Below, in pieces: positions 1-6,507 of a DNA stretch of 26,299 nt. The position numbers and the translations under genes were made by a program. This stretch comes from DATGKR01 sp035294565 (GTDB taxonomy: Bacteria > Actinomycetota > Acidimicrobiia > Acidimicrobiales > Palsa-688). The stretch is taken from contig DATGKR010000119.1 in the NCBI GenBank assembly GCA_035294565.1, forward strand, positions 1 to 26,299. The letters are read 5' to 3'. Within the stretch, counting starts at the first letter, position 1, and each line of letters starts with the position of its first letter. A model generated the notes under the pieces. The model saw nothing but the letters and a program-made list of their open reading frames with translations. It searched no databases and had not been told where the DNA came from.

Positions 1-152
1 GAGCGGGTGGGCGCCTTCATGCGAGGGACGGGCTGCGCGTGGCCGAGACGGGATGCGCGTCACACGGGGAGTTCTACCGCACGGCGGGTTGCCCTGTCGG
101 AGCCGGACCCTCCCGCCCGGCTGCCAGGTGCTGACGGCCGAGGGGTGGGTGC

Positions 153-171
153 TCGGCTGTGCCGCAGCCGA
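153..171. other. Short perfect hairpin, possible end-of-transcript structure
   Basis: TCGGCTG and CAGCCGA form a perfect 7-bp stem around a 5-base loop (TGCCG). No T-run follows, so a classical intrinsic terminator is not supported. It could still mark the end of an upstream transcript, as many actinobacterial terminators lack a strong U-tract. Confidence 0.3.
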
Positions 172-254
172 CCACCGGAAAGCGACAGCCGTCGTAGAGT
201 AGTAGCTTGTATGTTGCAAGTCTCACGTGTGGGCTTTCAGCAGCAGTCGGCACG

Positions 255-314
255 CAAGACCACGGAAGAGGAGCCACGAAAGAGCAAGACCACGGAAGAG
301 GAGCCACGAAAGAG
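255..314 (+). repeat. Perfect tandem duplication, 2 x 30 bp
   Basis: Bases 255-284 and 285-314 are identical 30-mers beginning CAAGACCACGGAAGAGGAG. Each copy contains purine-rich GAAGAGGAG, and the block runs into the AGGAGG that serves the protease gene. The unit is a multiple of three, so it does not break the open frame. It most likely lies in the 5' untranslated leader rather than in the protein, because the best start codon follows it. Confidence 0.9.
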
Positions 315-325
315 GAGGAGGTGTG

Positions 326-1204
326 GTGGTCGAAATCGCTGGCGTAGAAGAAGCGGCACGGTTCGCCAGGTCGTCGCTCGTGAGCATCGGTCGAGCCCGT
401 CGGGGTCTGGGAATGGTCCTTGCCGAGGGGCTTGTCCTCACGTCTGCCCACAACTTGCGGGGAGAAGAGGTGACGGTCGTGTTCCCCGGCGGGAATCACG
501 CGATCGCCCGCTTGAGGGGGGTCGATGCCGACGGAGACCTCGCCGTGCTAGAGATGGACACGTCGCTGTCAAGACCCATCGGCTGGGCGGACGAACATCT
601 GGTCCTCGGATCCGAGGTTTTCGTGCCGGGGCTGCTGGCTTACCCCGCCACCGAAGCACGGCCCCGGGTCACCACCGGTCTCGTCTCAGCCTTGGGGGCT
701 GCCTTCAGAGGACCGGGCGGCCGCCTTGTTGTCGACGCCTTCGAGCACACCGCACCGGTACCTCGCGGCTCCTCGGGGGGCCCGGTGCTCGACGGATCCG
801 GACGGGTCGTCGGTATCAACACACACCGTCCCGGAGATGGCTTGTACCTGGCACGCACGGCGGGTGCCGGTCTGCGAGCCCGCGTCGAGGAACTCGCGCA
901 GGGCAAGTCGCCGGCCCGCCGGCGGCTGGGTGTCGGCCTGGCACCGCCGCACGTCGCCCGGCGCCTTCGTGCAGCGGTGGGACTCGAGCCGAGGGAGGGC
1001 CTGCTCGTACGGGAGGTCGCCGAGGCCAGCCCGGCGGCGGAAGCAGGAATCCTGGCGGGTGACCTGATCGTCGAAGCCGGCGGACGACCGGTGGTCTCGC
1101 TGGACGACCTGGCGGATGCCCTCGACGCGGTCGGCGGCGACGGGGCGTTGAAGGTCCGGCTGCTCAGGGGCGCTGACGCAACTGAGGTGACGGTGCGTTT
1201 CTAG
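326..1204 (+). CDS. Trypsin-like serine protease with C-terminal PDZ domain (HtrA/DegP-like)
   Basis: The 292-aa product has the chymotrypsin-fold triad: His42 in TSAHNL, Asp71 in DGDLAVLEM and Ser150 in RGSSGGPV. A PDZ domain follows over roughly residues 195-290 (GLLVREVAEASPAAEAGI, LAGDLIVEAGGRPV). This is the HtrA/DegP layout, which serves protein quality control. Unlike most HtrA proteins, no signal peptide or membrane helix is visible, so a cytoplasmic location is inferred. The GTG at 326 is preferred because AGGAGG (313-318) precedes it by 7 nt; GTG at 323 is an alternative. An ATG at 227 in the same frame would add a basic extension made of the duplicated 30-bp unit, which is less likely. 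The gene stands alone. Confidence 0.85.
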   Translation: MVEIAGVEEAARFARSSLVSIGRARRGLGMVLAEGLVLTSAHNLRGEEVTVVFPGGNHAIARLRGVDADGDLAVLEMDTSLSRPIGWADEHLVLGSEVFVPGLLAYPATEARPRVTTGLVSALGAAFRGPGGRLVVDAFEHTAPVPRGSSGGPVLDGSGRVVGINTHRPGDGLYLARTAGAGLRARVEELAQGKSPARRRLGVGLAPPHVARRLRAAVGLEPREGLLVREVAEASPAAEAGILAGDLIVEAGGRPVVSLDDLADALDAVGGDGALKVRLLRGADATEVTVRF

Positions 1205-1227
1205 TTCCAGGGATGGTGGCGGCTGCG

Positions 1228-1290
1228 CCGGGGGCTGTCCGCGGAATGGTGAGTGCTGGGCCGGGGGCTGTCCGGAATGGTGAGTGCTGG
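1228..1290 (+). repeat. Tandem ~32-bp direct repeat
   Basis: Copy A (1228-1259) and copy B (1261-1290) both read CCGGGGGCTGTCC, then GGAATGGTGAGTGCTGG; copy A differs only by an extra GC between the halves. A degenerate part of a third copy (GGGATGGTGGCGGCTG) lies just upstream near 1210. There is no unique spacer between copies, so this is not a CRISPR. Confidence 0.85.
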
Positions 1291-1307
1291 CCTGGGGAAA
1301 TTGGCGG

Positions 1308-1338
1308 CAGTTGCGCCGGCTGCCCACCGGCGCAACTG
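1308..1338 (+). terminator. Strong 12-bp hairpin downstream of the protease gene
   Basis: CAGTTGCGCCGG (1308-1319) and CCGGCGCAACTG (1327-1338) are perfectly complementary around a 7-base loop. It lies about 100 bp after the protease stop and could end that transcript. No U-tract follows, so termination is inferred from stem strength and position only. Confidence 0.45.
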
Positions 1339-1397
1339 GGCTCGCCTCTTGTCGTCGACCGAGAACCCGCAAACAGCCCGGCGGGCGGCTTCGGCCA

Positions 1398-1441
1398 AAG
1401 TGTCCACTCCCCGAGCCACAAAGCCGGGCCTCTGGACACTT
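1398..1441. repeat. Palindromic repeat unit 1 (AAGTGTCCA ... TGGACACTT)
   Basis: The arms 1398-1406 and 1433-1441 are perfect 9-bp inverted repeats. Both the outer arms and the CCTC before the right arm recur in unit 2 about 60 bp downstream. The pair therefore looks like two copies of one extragenic palindromic element. Confidence 0.8.
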
Positions 1442-1456
1442 AGGGCGAATATTTGA

Positions 1457-1508
1457 CCCAAAGTGTCCACACGACCCCTCCGCGGGGCGAGCCTCTGGAC
1501 GCTTTGGG
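1457..1508. repeat. Palindromic repeat unit 2 (CCCAAAGTGTCCA ... TGGACGCTTTGGG)
   Basis: The arms 1457-1469 and 1496-1508 are 13-bp inverted repeats with one mismatch that would be a G-U pair in RNA on one strand. A nested CCCC/GGGG stem occupies the middle (1475-1487). It shares CCAAAGTGTCCAC and GCCTCTGGAC with unit 1. Confidence 0.8.
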
Positions 1509-1624
1509 CGACACGCCGCTGTCCGTGGTGCGATTGGCGCGCAAGGGGACGAGCCGCTTGATGCTGTCGGGGCTGGAGTTGCTGCTGGGCTGGTGGCCTG
1601 GCGGCGGTTTTCTCGGTGACGCGT

Positions 1625-1748
1625 ATACAAAGGGCCTCGAGCCGGTTCGCCTCGACCTCAGCATCGGGGCGGAGGGCGAAGCGGGTCACCGCCGGGCCCT
1701 TCTCCTTGCCCGCCTGGCTGCCAGCGACCTTTGTATGCAAGAGGCCCT
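1625..1748. repeat. Long-range inverted repeat next to the TetR gene 3' end
   Basis: ATACAAAGG (1625-1633) pairs with CCTTTGTAT (1728-1736), and AGGGCCTC (1631-1638) with GAGGCCCT (1741-1748). The two pairings overlap on the left, so only one can form at a time. The ~90 bp between the arms shows no recognisable gene. The outer right arm touches the TetR stop codon. Confidence 0.55.
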
Positions 1749-2368
1749 CATTGGGGACCCGTAGCGAGCAAGCGTGTCATGGCTGCCCAAACGCGCTCAT
1801 CGGGCGGGGGCTCGGGCGCGAGCAGGTAGGATAGTCCGAGCCGGAGTAGCAGCTCGGCGGCCGCCCCGGCGGCGCTCGCTTCCTCGGGCTTCAGGTCACG
1901 ACCCACAAGGCATCGGTAGGCGTCGACCAGCGCGCTGCGCCCAGCGTTCAACAGCGACCGAGAGCCGAGGAGGGATAGCGCCGCCGCGGGGTCGTGCTCG
2001 ACGAGGGAGGCGAGGACGGACTTGCGGGCCAGTCGGATGCCCATGACGAAGCCGGCGGCGAGCTGGTCGGCCGGTTCGGGAAGGTCCGAGACGGCGGCCG
2101 ATATGGTCGAGAAGAAAGCCCGCGCCTGTCGGTCGAGCGTTGCCCGAACCAGGTCGTCACGGCTGGCGAAGCGGCGGTAGAGCGTGGCCCGACCGACACC
2201 GGCGCTCCGAGCGACGTCCTCGACGGTCCAGCTGGCCAGGCCGTGCAGGGACATCAGACCGGCGGCCGCGTCGAGGATGGGGTCCGTCGCGTCGTTGCCC
2301 GTGGGGGACGTGGTGCGCAGGATGTCTGAAAGGACCTCGCCGAGATCGGCGCATGGCGCCCGGCGCAT
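1748..2368 (-). CDS. TetR/AcrR-family transcriptional regulator
   Basis: The 206-aa product has the N-terminal TetR helix-turn-helix at about residues 29-78 (DPILDAAAGLMSLHG, TVEDVARSAGVGRATLYRRF). A helical ligand-binding region of the usual length follows; it cannot be matched to a specific ligand by eye. Its ATG directly follows the TAG of the upstream DUF2236 oxygenase (TAGATG) on the same strand, so the two genes are almost certainly one transcript. Regulators placed like this usually repress their own operon. The inverted repeat at 3222-3248, at the start of the oxygenase gene, is the obvious candidate binding site. Confidence 0.88.
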   Translation of the reverse strand: MRRAPCADLGEVLSDILRTTSPTGNDATDPILDAAAGLMSLHGLASWTVEDVARSAGVGRATLYRRFASRDDLVRATLDRQARAFFSTISAAVSDLPEPADQLAAGFVMGIRLARKSVLASLVEHDPAAALSLLGSRSLLNAGRSALVDAYRCLVGRDLKPEEASAAGAAAELLLRLGLSYLLAPEPPPDERVWAAMTRLLATGPQ

Positions 2369-3265
2369 CTACGCCACGTCCGTCCGGGAGGGGCGCTGCG
2401 GCAGCTGTCGGCGAGCCGCCCAACCGGCCTGCGCGACCGGCCCGTAGCGCAGGCCCGCGGGCAATCTGCGCCACAACTCGCGAACCGCCGCCTGCAGGAG
2501 GCGGTACTGGGCTTCGTCGTCGAAACCCCACGGGATGCCGAAACGGTGCCGCACCGCGTCGGGGAGACCCCCAATGGCGGTCAGCCGTAAGAGGGGAGTT
2601 ACCACCACCGGCTGCAGCGCGCGGGTCCACCAGGGAAGGAAGGGAATACTCATCGCCCGCTCGTGGAGCGCCATGTCGAGCGCCCGACCGGCTGCGGGGG
2701 TCAGCTCCAGGACGCTCTCCACGTGTCGCTCCCACTCCGCCTGGAACGAGCGGCGGTCGGCTGGCACCGGTCTCATCGACACTCCGTAGCGCCGGTACCA
2801 CTCGACGCCGTCGAGGTAGAGCTCCTCTCGCTCCGCGGAAGCGAGGCGATGGGCGTCGAAGCGGTCGGCCACCTGCTCGACGGCGTTCTGGAAGGTGGCG
2901 TGCGCCCACCAGAACGTCGTCGGGCTCAGGGCGTTGTAAGGGCGGCCGATGTGGTCGACGCCTCTGATGTGCCGGTGGTAGTCGCGCACACGGCGGCCCG
3001 TTTCCTCGGGGTCTGGGTCGTACACCACCCCGAGGATCTGCGGTATCGACCTGACGATCCGGTCCCATGGATCCTCGAAGAACCGGGAGTGCTCGGCCAC
3101 CCCAGCACCTATCGCCGGGTGCATCAGCTGGAGCAGGCCGGCGGACAAACCGGTGAGGCCGAGTCGGCGGTCTCCGGCGTAGCGCCAGAGAAGGGACCCC
3201 GGGCCGACATCCCGTCGAGGTTGAGACATAAACGACAGGATAGTCTCAGGCATGGAACGCCACAT
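2369..3265 (-). CDS. DUF2236 / MpaB-family oxygenase-like protein
   Basis: The 298-aa product matches the DUF2236 (oxygenase MpaB / latex-clearing-protein-like) family. The sequence has the N-terminal LLWRYAGDRR, then LLQLMHPAIGAGVAEHS and FFEDPWDRI, and the central WWAHATFQNAV, where conserved His/Trp residues are expected. Characterised members of this broad family are haem-dependent oxygenases, but the substrate here is unknown. No signal peptide is evident. Candidate ATG starts are at 3265, 3253 and 3229 and none has a clear Shine-Dalgarno sequence; if 3229 is used, the candidate operator lies exactly over the start. The gene is first in a two-gene operon with the TetR regulator. Confidence 0.75.
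   Translation of the reverse strand: MWRSMPETILSFMSQPRRDVGPGSLLWRYAGDRRLGLTGLSAGLLQLMHPAIGAGVAEHSRFFEDPWDRIVRSIPQILGVVYDPDPEETGRRVRDYHRHIRGVDHIGRPYNALSPTTFWWAHATFQNAVEQVADRFDAHRLASAEREELYLDGVEWYRRYGVSMRPVPADRRSFQAEWERHVESVLELTPAAGRALDMALHERAMSIPFLPWWTRALQPVVVTPLLRLTAIGGLPDAVRHRFGIPWGFDDEAQYRLLQAAVRELWRRLPAGLRYGPVAQAGWAARRQLPQRPSRTDVA
3222..3248. promoter_or_regulatory. Candidate operator of the TetR/DUF2236 operon
   Basis: TGAGAC (3222-3227) and GTCTCA (3243-3248) form a perfect 6-bp inverted repeat with a 15-bp AT-richer centre. It covers or closely precedes the possible starts of the oxygenase gene. Location and dyad symmetry fit a TetR operator; binding is inferred. Confidence 0.4.
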
Positions 3266-3289
3266 CCCGTGCCCAGACCACTAGGCGGC

Positions 3290-3438
3290 GGATCTCCGAG
3301 CGACCAAGCCCAGCGACCGAGCCGAGCGTGCGACCCGGACCGAGCGAGCGCCCGAACTAGCTACCGGACCGAGCGAGCGGGCAAGCGAGTCGAGCTGGCG
3401 GACCGAGCGAGCGGGCAAGCGAGTCGAGTCGAGTCGAG
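3290..3438. repeat. Degenerate tandem repeats beyond the tRNA-Gln 3' end
   Basis: A 34-bp unit starting GGACCGAGCGAGCGGGC lies at 3366-3399 and again from 3400. The second copy is extended by extra GAGTC repeats (GAGTCGAGTCGAGTCGAG, 3421-3438). A partial earlier copy (GGACCGAGCGAGCG) lies near 3338, and looser CGAGCGACC units precede it. The first copy ends in GAGTCGAGCTGGCGG, the same 15 bases that cross the real tRNA 3' boundary, so the array duplicates the end of the acceptor stem. No gene is seen here. Confidence 0.8.
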
Positions 3439-3511
3439 CTGGCGGGGGAGGACTCGAACCTCCAACATACGGCTCCAAAGGCCGTCGTTCTGCCGATTGA
3501 ACTACCCGCCA
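3439..3511 (-). tRNA. tRNA-Gln (anticodon UUG)
   Basis: Read on the minus strand, this 73-nt sequence folds as a full cloverleaf. The acceptor stem is TGGCGGG/CCCGCCA, the D-stem GTTC/GAAC, the anticodon stem ACGGC/GCCGT with loop CTTTGGA, and the T-arm GGAGG-TTCGAGT-CCTCC. The anticodon TTG reads CAA (Gln). U at position 1 and discriminator G73 fit tRNA-Gln identity. The 3' CCA is not encoded; the gene is followed by CTC and must be completed by CCA addition. Confidence 0.95.
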
Positions 3512-3590
3512 CCGGGCACGGTGGCCGCCTACAGGGTCGCGCGAAAAAGGCCGGCCCGTGCGAAGCGGTGCCCGTTGGTAGAAAGTAGCC

Positions 3591-4661
3591 ATGTCGTTGT
3601 CGGCTGTGGTGCTGGCGGCGGGGGAGGGGACCCGCATGCGGTCGGAGCGACCCAAACCCCTTCACCGTCTCTGCGGGCGCCCGATGGTGCTCCACGTACT
3701 GCACGCTCTGGCGGAGCTGGACCTGGAGCGCGCCGTGGTGGTAGTGGGTCACGGCGCCTCGCGGGTCACCAAGGCGGTGAGCGAGCAGCCCCCGCCGGGG
3801 CTGCACATCGACTTCGTGGAGCAGCACGTCCAGCGGGGGACCGGGGACGCGGTCATCGTCGCGTTGGGGGCCTTCCCCGACGACGACGTCGACGGTGGGG
3901 ACATCATCGTCTTGCCGGGCGACACCCCCCTGCTGCGACCGCCGACACTCGCGGCGCTGGTCCGCACCCACCGGCGCGCCGAGGCGGCGGCGACGCTGCT
4001 CACCGCCCGTCTCGCCGACCCCAGCGGCTACGGGCGCGTCACCAGGGATCGCAACGGCAACGTCGCCCGGATCGTCGAACACGGCGACGCCGGCGAAGAG
4101 GACCTCGCGGTGAACGAGGTGAACACGTCGATCTACGTGTTCCGGCGGTCGGTGCTCGCCCCCGCCCTCCGTCGGCTGACCCCGGACAACTCGCAGGGCG
4201 AGTACTACCTGACCGACGTGGTGGGGGTTCTCCACGACGCGGGCTACCCGGTGGTTTCGATGGTCGCCGAGGACAGCATGGAGGTCGCCGGGGTCAACGA
4301 CCGCCACCAGCTCGCGATGGCCGAGGCGGAGCTGCGCTCCCGCATCAACGAGCGGTGGATGCGCAGGGGCGTGACCATGATCGACCCCGAGGCGACCTAC
4401 GTGGACACCGGCGTCGAACTGGCCTCCGACGTCGTTCTCTACCCTCAGACGTATCTGCAGGGCAGCACCGTGGTGGAGGAGGGGGCCGAGATCGGGCCGA
4501 GCACGCTTCTGGCGGACTGTCGGGTGGGCAGGGGCGCCGTGGTCATCGCCACGGTCGGCCGCAACGCCGAGATCGGCGCCGACGCGCGGGTCGGGCCCTG
4601 GGCCGACCTCCCGCCAGGCACCAGGGTGGCTCCCGGTTCGGCCTTCGGCGTCGACGGTTAA
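3591..4661 (+). CDS. glmU: UDP-N-acetylglucosamine pyrophosphorylase (GlmU-type), C-terminally truncated acetyltransferase domain
   Basis: The product should make UDP-GlcNAc from GlcNAc-1-phosphate and UTP for cell-wall synthesis. The nucleotidyltransferase half is intact: LAAGEGTRM (residues 7-15), the KPLH lysine, QRGTGDAV, GDTPLL (~110), NTSIYVF, GEYYLTDV (~203) and EVAGVND (~230). A left-handed beta-helix begins near 250 (DTGVELASDVVLYPQTYLQG), but the protein stops at 356 aa, whereas bifunctional GlmU is about 455-495 aa. The part that would hold the acetyltransferase residues (His363, Tyr366, Asn377 and Lys392 in E. coli) is absent, and the RLRPG segment reads DLPPG. The next gene starts 13 bp later, so no frameshifted remainder is present. 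Glucosamine-1-phosphate acetylation must be done elsewhere. Confidence 0.9.
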   Translation: MSLSAVVLAAGEGTRMRSERPKPLHRLCGRPMVLHVLHALAELDLERAVVVVGHGASRVTKAVSEQPPPGLHIDFVEQHVQRGTGDAVIVALGAFPDDDVDGGDIIVLPGDTPLLRPPTLAALVRTHRRAEAAATLLTARLADPSGYGRVTRDRNGNVARIVEHGDAGEEDLAVNEVNTSIYVFRRSVLAPALRRLTPDNSQGEYYLTDVVGVLHDAGYPVVSMVAEDSMEVAGVNDRHQLAMAEAELRSRINERWMRRGVTMIDPEATYVDTGVELASDVVLYPQTYLQGSTVVEEGAEIGPSTLLADCRVGRGAVVIATVGRNAEIGADARVGPWADLPPGTRVAPGSAFGVDG

Positions 4662-4674
4662 GCTGGGCCAGGAG

Positions 4675-5724
4675 ATGGTCACCCCCGCCGCGAAGAAGGG
4701 CAGGCTCGAGGGGCAGGAACGGGCGACGGCCCTCGAACTGACCCCGACGCGCAAGCTGCAAGTGCTCACGGGGCGCACCCATCCGGCGCTGGCCCAGGAG
4801 GTCGCCGCCAACCTCGGCGTCGAGCTCGGCGATCCCAAGCTTGTGGACTTCGCCAACGGGGAGATCCGCCCGCGTTTCGCCGGGTCGGTCCGCGGCGCCG
4901 ACGTGTTCGTCATGCAGTCCCACGGCCGCTCGGCGGGGCGCTCGGTCAACGATTCGCTGATGGAGCAGTGGATCATGATCGACGCAGCCAAGCGGGCGTC
5001 TGCGAAGCGGATCACCGCCGTTTGCCCCTACTACGGCTACTCCCGTCAGGACCGCAAGTCGAAGGAGAGAGAGCCGATCACCGCCAGGATGGTGTCCGAC
5101 TTCTTCAAGGCGGCCGGTGCAGACCGGATCATGTCGATCGACTTGCACTCGGGGCAGATCCAGGGCTTCTTCGACGGGCCCGTCGACCATCTGACGGCGG
5201 TGCCGCTGCTAACGGAGTACCTGCGCGAGAACGCTCCGAGCGGAGACTTCGTCATGGTGGCTCCAGATACTGGTCGGACAAAGGTGGCCGAGCAGGCTGC
5301 CCGCCACGCGGGCGAGGACGTCGACGTGGCAGCCGTGTACAAGCGCCGTCCCAAGGACGCCGTCAACCAGGTGAGGGCCCTCGACGTCATGGGAGACGTA
5401 GACGGCAGGATGTGCGTCCTCATCGACGACATGATCGACACGGCCGGCACGATCTGCGCGGCGGCCGAGATCCTCTTGGAGAAGGGGGCCACCGAGGTGT
5501 GGGCGATGTGCACCCACCCGGTGCTGTCGGATCCGGCGATCGACCGGCTGAAGAACTCCCCGATAAGCCGGGTGGTGGTCACCGACACGCTCCCTCTGCC
5601 TCCCGACAAGCAGATCGACAAGATCGACGTCGTGTCCATCGCCAGTGTGGTCGCGGACTGCATCAACGCCGTGTTCACCGATCAGTCCGTCTCGCAGATA
5701 TTCGGCGGAGAGAACCAGACCTGA
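4675..5724 (+). CDS. prs: Ribose-phosphate pyrophosphokinase (PRPP synthetase)
   Basis: The product makes phosphoribosyl pyrophosphate from ribose-5-phosphate and ATP for nucleotide, His and Trp synthesis. Diagnostic segments are FANGEIRPRF, CPYYGYSRQDRKSKEREPI, DLHSGQIQGFFD (~155) and the PRPP-binding loop LIDDMIDTAGT (~248). At 349 aa it is about 30 residues longer than typical enzymes; the extra sequence is an N-terminal tail (MVTPAAKKGRLEGQERATA). The ATG is directly abutted by AGGAG, an unusually tight spacing, so a start further in is possible, although no clear internal ATG exists. It lies 13 bp after glmU, and glmU-prs pairing is common in bacteria. Confidence 0.95.
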   Translation: MVTPAAKKGRLEGQERATALELTPTRKLQVLTGRTHPALAQEVAANLGVELGDPKLVDFANGEIRPRFAGSVRGADVFVMQSHGRSAGRSVNDSLMEQWIMIDAAKRASAKRITAVCPYYGYSRQDRKSKEREPITARMVSDFFKAAGADRIMSIDLHSGQIQGFFDGPVDHLTAVPLLTEYLRENAPSGDFVMVAPDTGRTKVAEQAARHAGEDVDVAAVYKRRPKDAVNQVRALDVMGDVDGRMCVLIDDMIDTAGTICAAAEILLEKGATEVWAMCTHPVLSDPAIDRLKNSPISRVVVTDTLPLPPDKQIDKIDVVSIASVVADCINAVFTDQSVSQIFGGENQT

Positions 5725-5778
5725 CCCGCTGACGGCGCGACGCCGGGTTGCCACTACACTTTCCGGGTTCTCGACCAC

Positions 5779-5783
5779 AGGAG
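5779..5783 (+). promoter_or_regulatory. Shine-Dalgarno for rplY
   Basis: AGGAG lies 10 nt before the ATG at 5794. The 69-bp gap after prs also holds a TACACT (5755-5760) that resembles a -10 box, but no convincing -35 partner, so a separate promoter is only possible. Confidence 0.5.
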
Positions 5784-5793
5784 CTAGACCGAC

Positions 5794-6471
5794 ATGGCTG
5801 AAGTCAAACTCGTCGCGGAGCCGGGCAGGCCTTGCGGCTCCAGGGAGTCGCGGCGTCTGCGGGCCAACGGGCGCGTGCCGGGGGTCATCTACGGGCATGG
5901 GGTGCAGGGGTTGGCCGTGTCGGTCGACGGGCGCGAGCTGCGTCACGCCCTCTCCGGCGGCGTGGGGACCAACCAGCTGCTCGAGCTGCAGGTCGGCTCC
6001 GAGAGCCACCTCGCGATGGCAAAGGTGATCCAGCGCCACCCGGTCCGCCACACCGTCCTCCACGTGGATTTCCTGATCGTCCGCCGCGACGAGGTGGTCA
6101 CCGCCGACGTGCCCGTCGTGGTGGTCGGTGAGGCGAAGGAAGTGGAGCGTGAGCAGGGGCTTGTCGAGCAGCAGCTGGCGACGCTCACGGTGCGGGCCAC
6201 CCCGGGGCGCATACCCCCCCACCTCGAGGTCGACGTCTCGGGGCTTACCGTGGGCGACAGCATCCGGGTCGCCGACCTCGAACTGCCGTCGGGTGTGAGC
6301 ACCGAGCTGCCCCCCGACGAGGTGGTCGTGATCGCCAGCCTCAGCCGCGCCGCGGCAGCTCTGGAGGAGGCCGAGGCCGAAGCGGCGGCCGGCGAAGAAG
6401 CCGCCGCCGAGGGCGAGCCTGCGGCCGGTACCACCAGCGGGGAGAGCACCTCCGTCCAGGCGGAGGGATAG
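5794..6471 (+). CDS. rplY: 50S ribosomal protein L25 / general stress protein Ctc
   Basis: The 225-aa product is the two-domain (TL5/Ctc) form of bL25, which binds 5S rRNA in the large ribosomal subunit. The N-terminal L25 domain covers about residues 1-92 (SRRLRANGRVPGVIYG, VIQRHPVRHTVLHVDF). The C-terminal beta-domain covers about 95-185 (VTADVPVVVVGEAKEV, PHLEVDVSGLTVGDSI, LPPDEVVVIASLS). The last ~40 residues are a low-complexity Ala/Glu/Gly tail, common in actinobacterial members. The rplY-pth order that follows is widely conserved. Confidence 0.95.
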   Translation: MAEVKLVAEPGRPCGSRESRRLRANGRVPGVIYGHGVQGLAVSVDGRELRHALSGGVGTNQLLELQVGSESHLAMAKVIQRHPVRHTVLHVDFLIVRRDEVVTADVPVVVVGEAKEVEREQGLVEQQLATLTVRATPGRIPPHLEVDVSGLTVGDSIRVADLELPSGVSTELPPDEVVVIASLSRAAAALEEAEAEAAAGEEAAAEGEPAAGTTSGESTSVQAEG

Positions 6472-6507
6472 CTGCTCAGACCCCGCACGGGTACGCCGGC
6501 GGACCTT

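Larger units (their letters stand above)
1..325. other. Gene-free leader upstream of the protease gene
   Basis: No convincing gene was recognised here. Reading frame 1 stays open, as expected in GC-rich DNA, but its translation is arginine-rich and low in complexity. The first ~200 bases could carry the 3' end of a gene that starts outside the window; frame 2 runs to a TAG near position 201 and frame 3 to a TGA near 134, and neither resembles a known protein. Visible structure is a 7-bp hairpin at 153-171 and a perfect tandem 30-bp duplication at 255-314 just before the protease start. No clear -35/-10 pair was found. Confidence 0.5.
1205..1747. other. 543-bp gene-free region rich in short repeats
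   Basis: No protein family was recognised on either strand. The open frames here translate into low-complexity Pro/Arg/Gly sequence. The stretch instead contains a tandem ~32-bp repeat (1228-1290), a strong 12-bp hairpin (1308-1338), two related inverted-repeat units (1398-1441 and 1457-1508) and a longer-range inverted repeat (1625-1748). It separates the plus-strand protease gene from the 3' end of the minus-strand TetR gene, so it is where both transcripts should terminate. Confidence 0.7.

Noticed and set aside
7..1062. Plus-strand frame of 351 codons overlapping the protease
   Set aside because: It overlaps the protease, which has a full catalytic triad and PDZ domain. The overlapping frame is arginine/glycine-rich with no motif.
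1228..1508. Possible CRISPR array in the repeat-rich gap
   Set aside because: Only two copies of each element, no regular unique spacers and no cas genes.
1201..1740. Minus-strand 179-codon frame in the repeat-rich gap
   Set aside because: It is built from the translated repeats and low-complexity Pro/Gln/Arg sequence, with no recognisable domain or ribosome-binding site.
3390..3450. tRNA-Gln as an attachment site of an integrated element
   Set aside because: A 15-bp duplication of the tRNA end exists, but the copies are only about 44 bp apart and no integrase or element genes lie between or beside them. Slippage-type repeat growth is simpler.
4620..4680. Frameshift explaining the short GlmU
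   Set aside because: The next gene starts 13 bp after the stop, and the other frames of this stretch encode prs rather than the missing beta-helix coils.
5721..5760. sigma-70-type promoter before rplY
   Set aside because: TACACT resembles a -10 box, but the only nearby -35-like sequence (TGACGG) is 19 bp away, so it was not called as a promoter.
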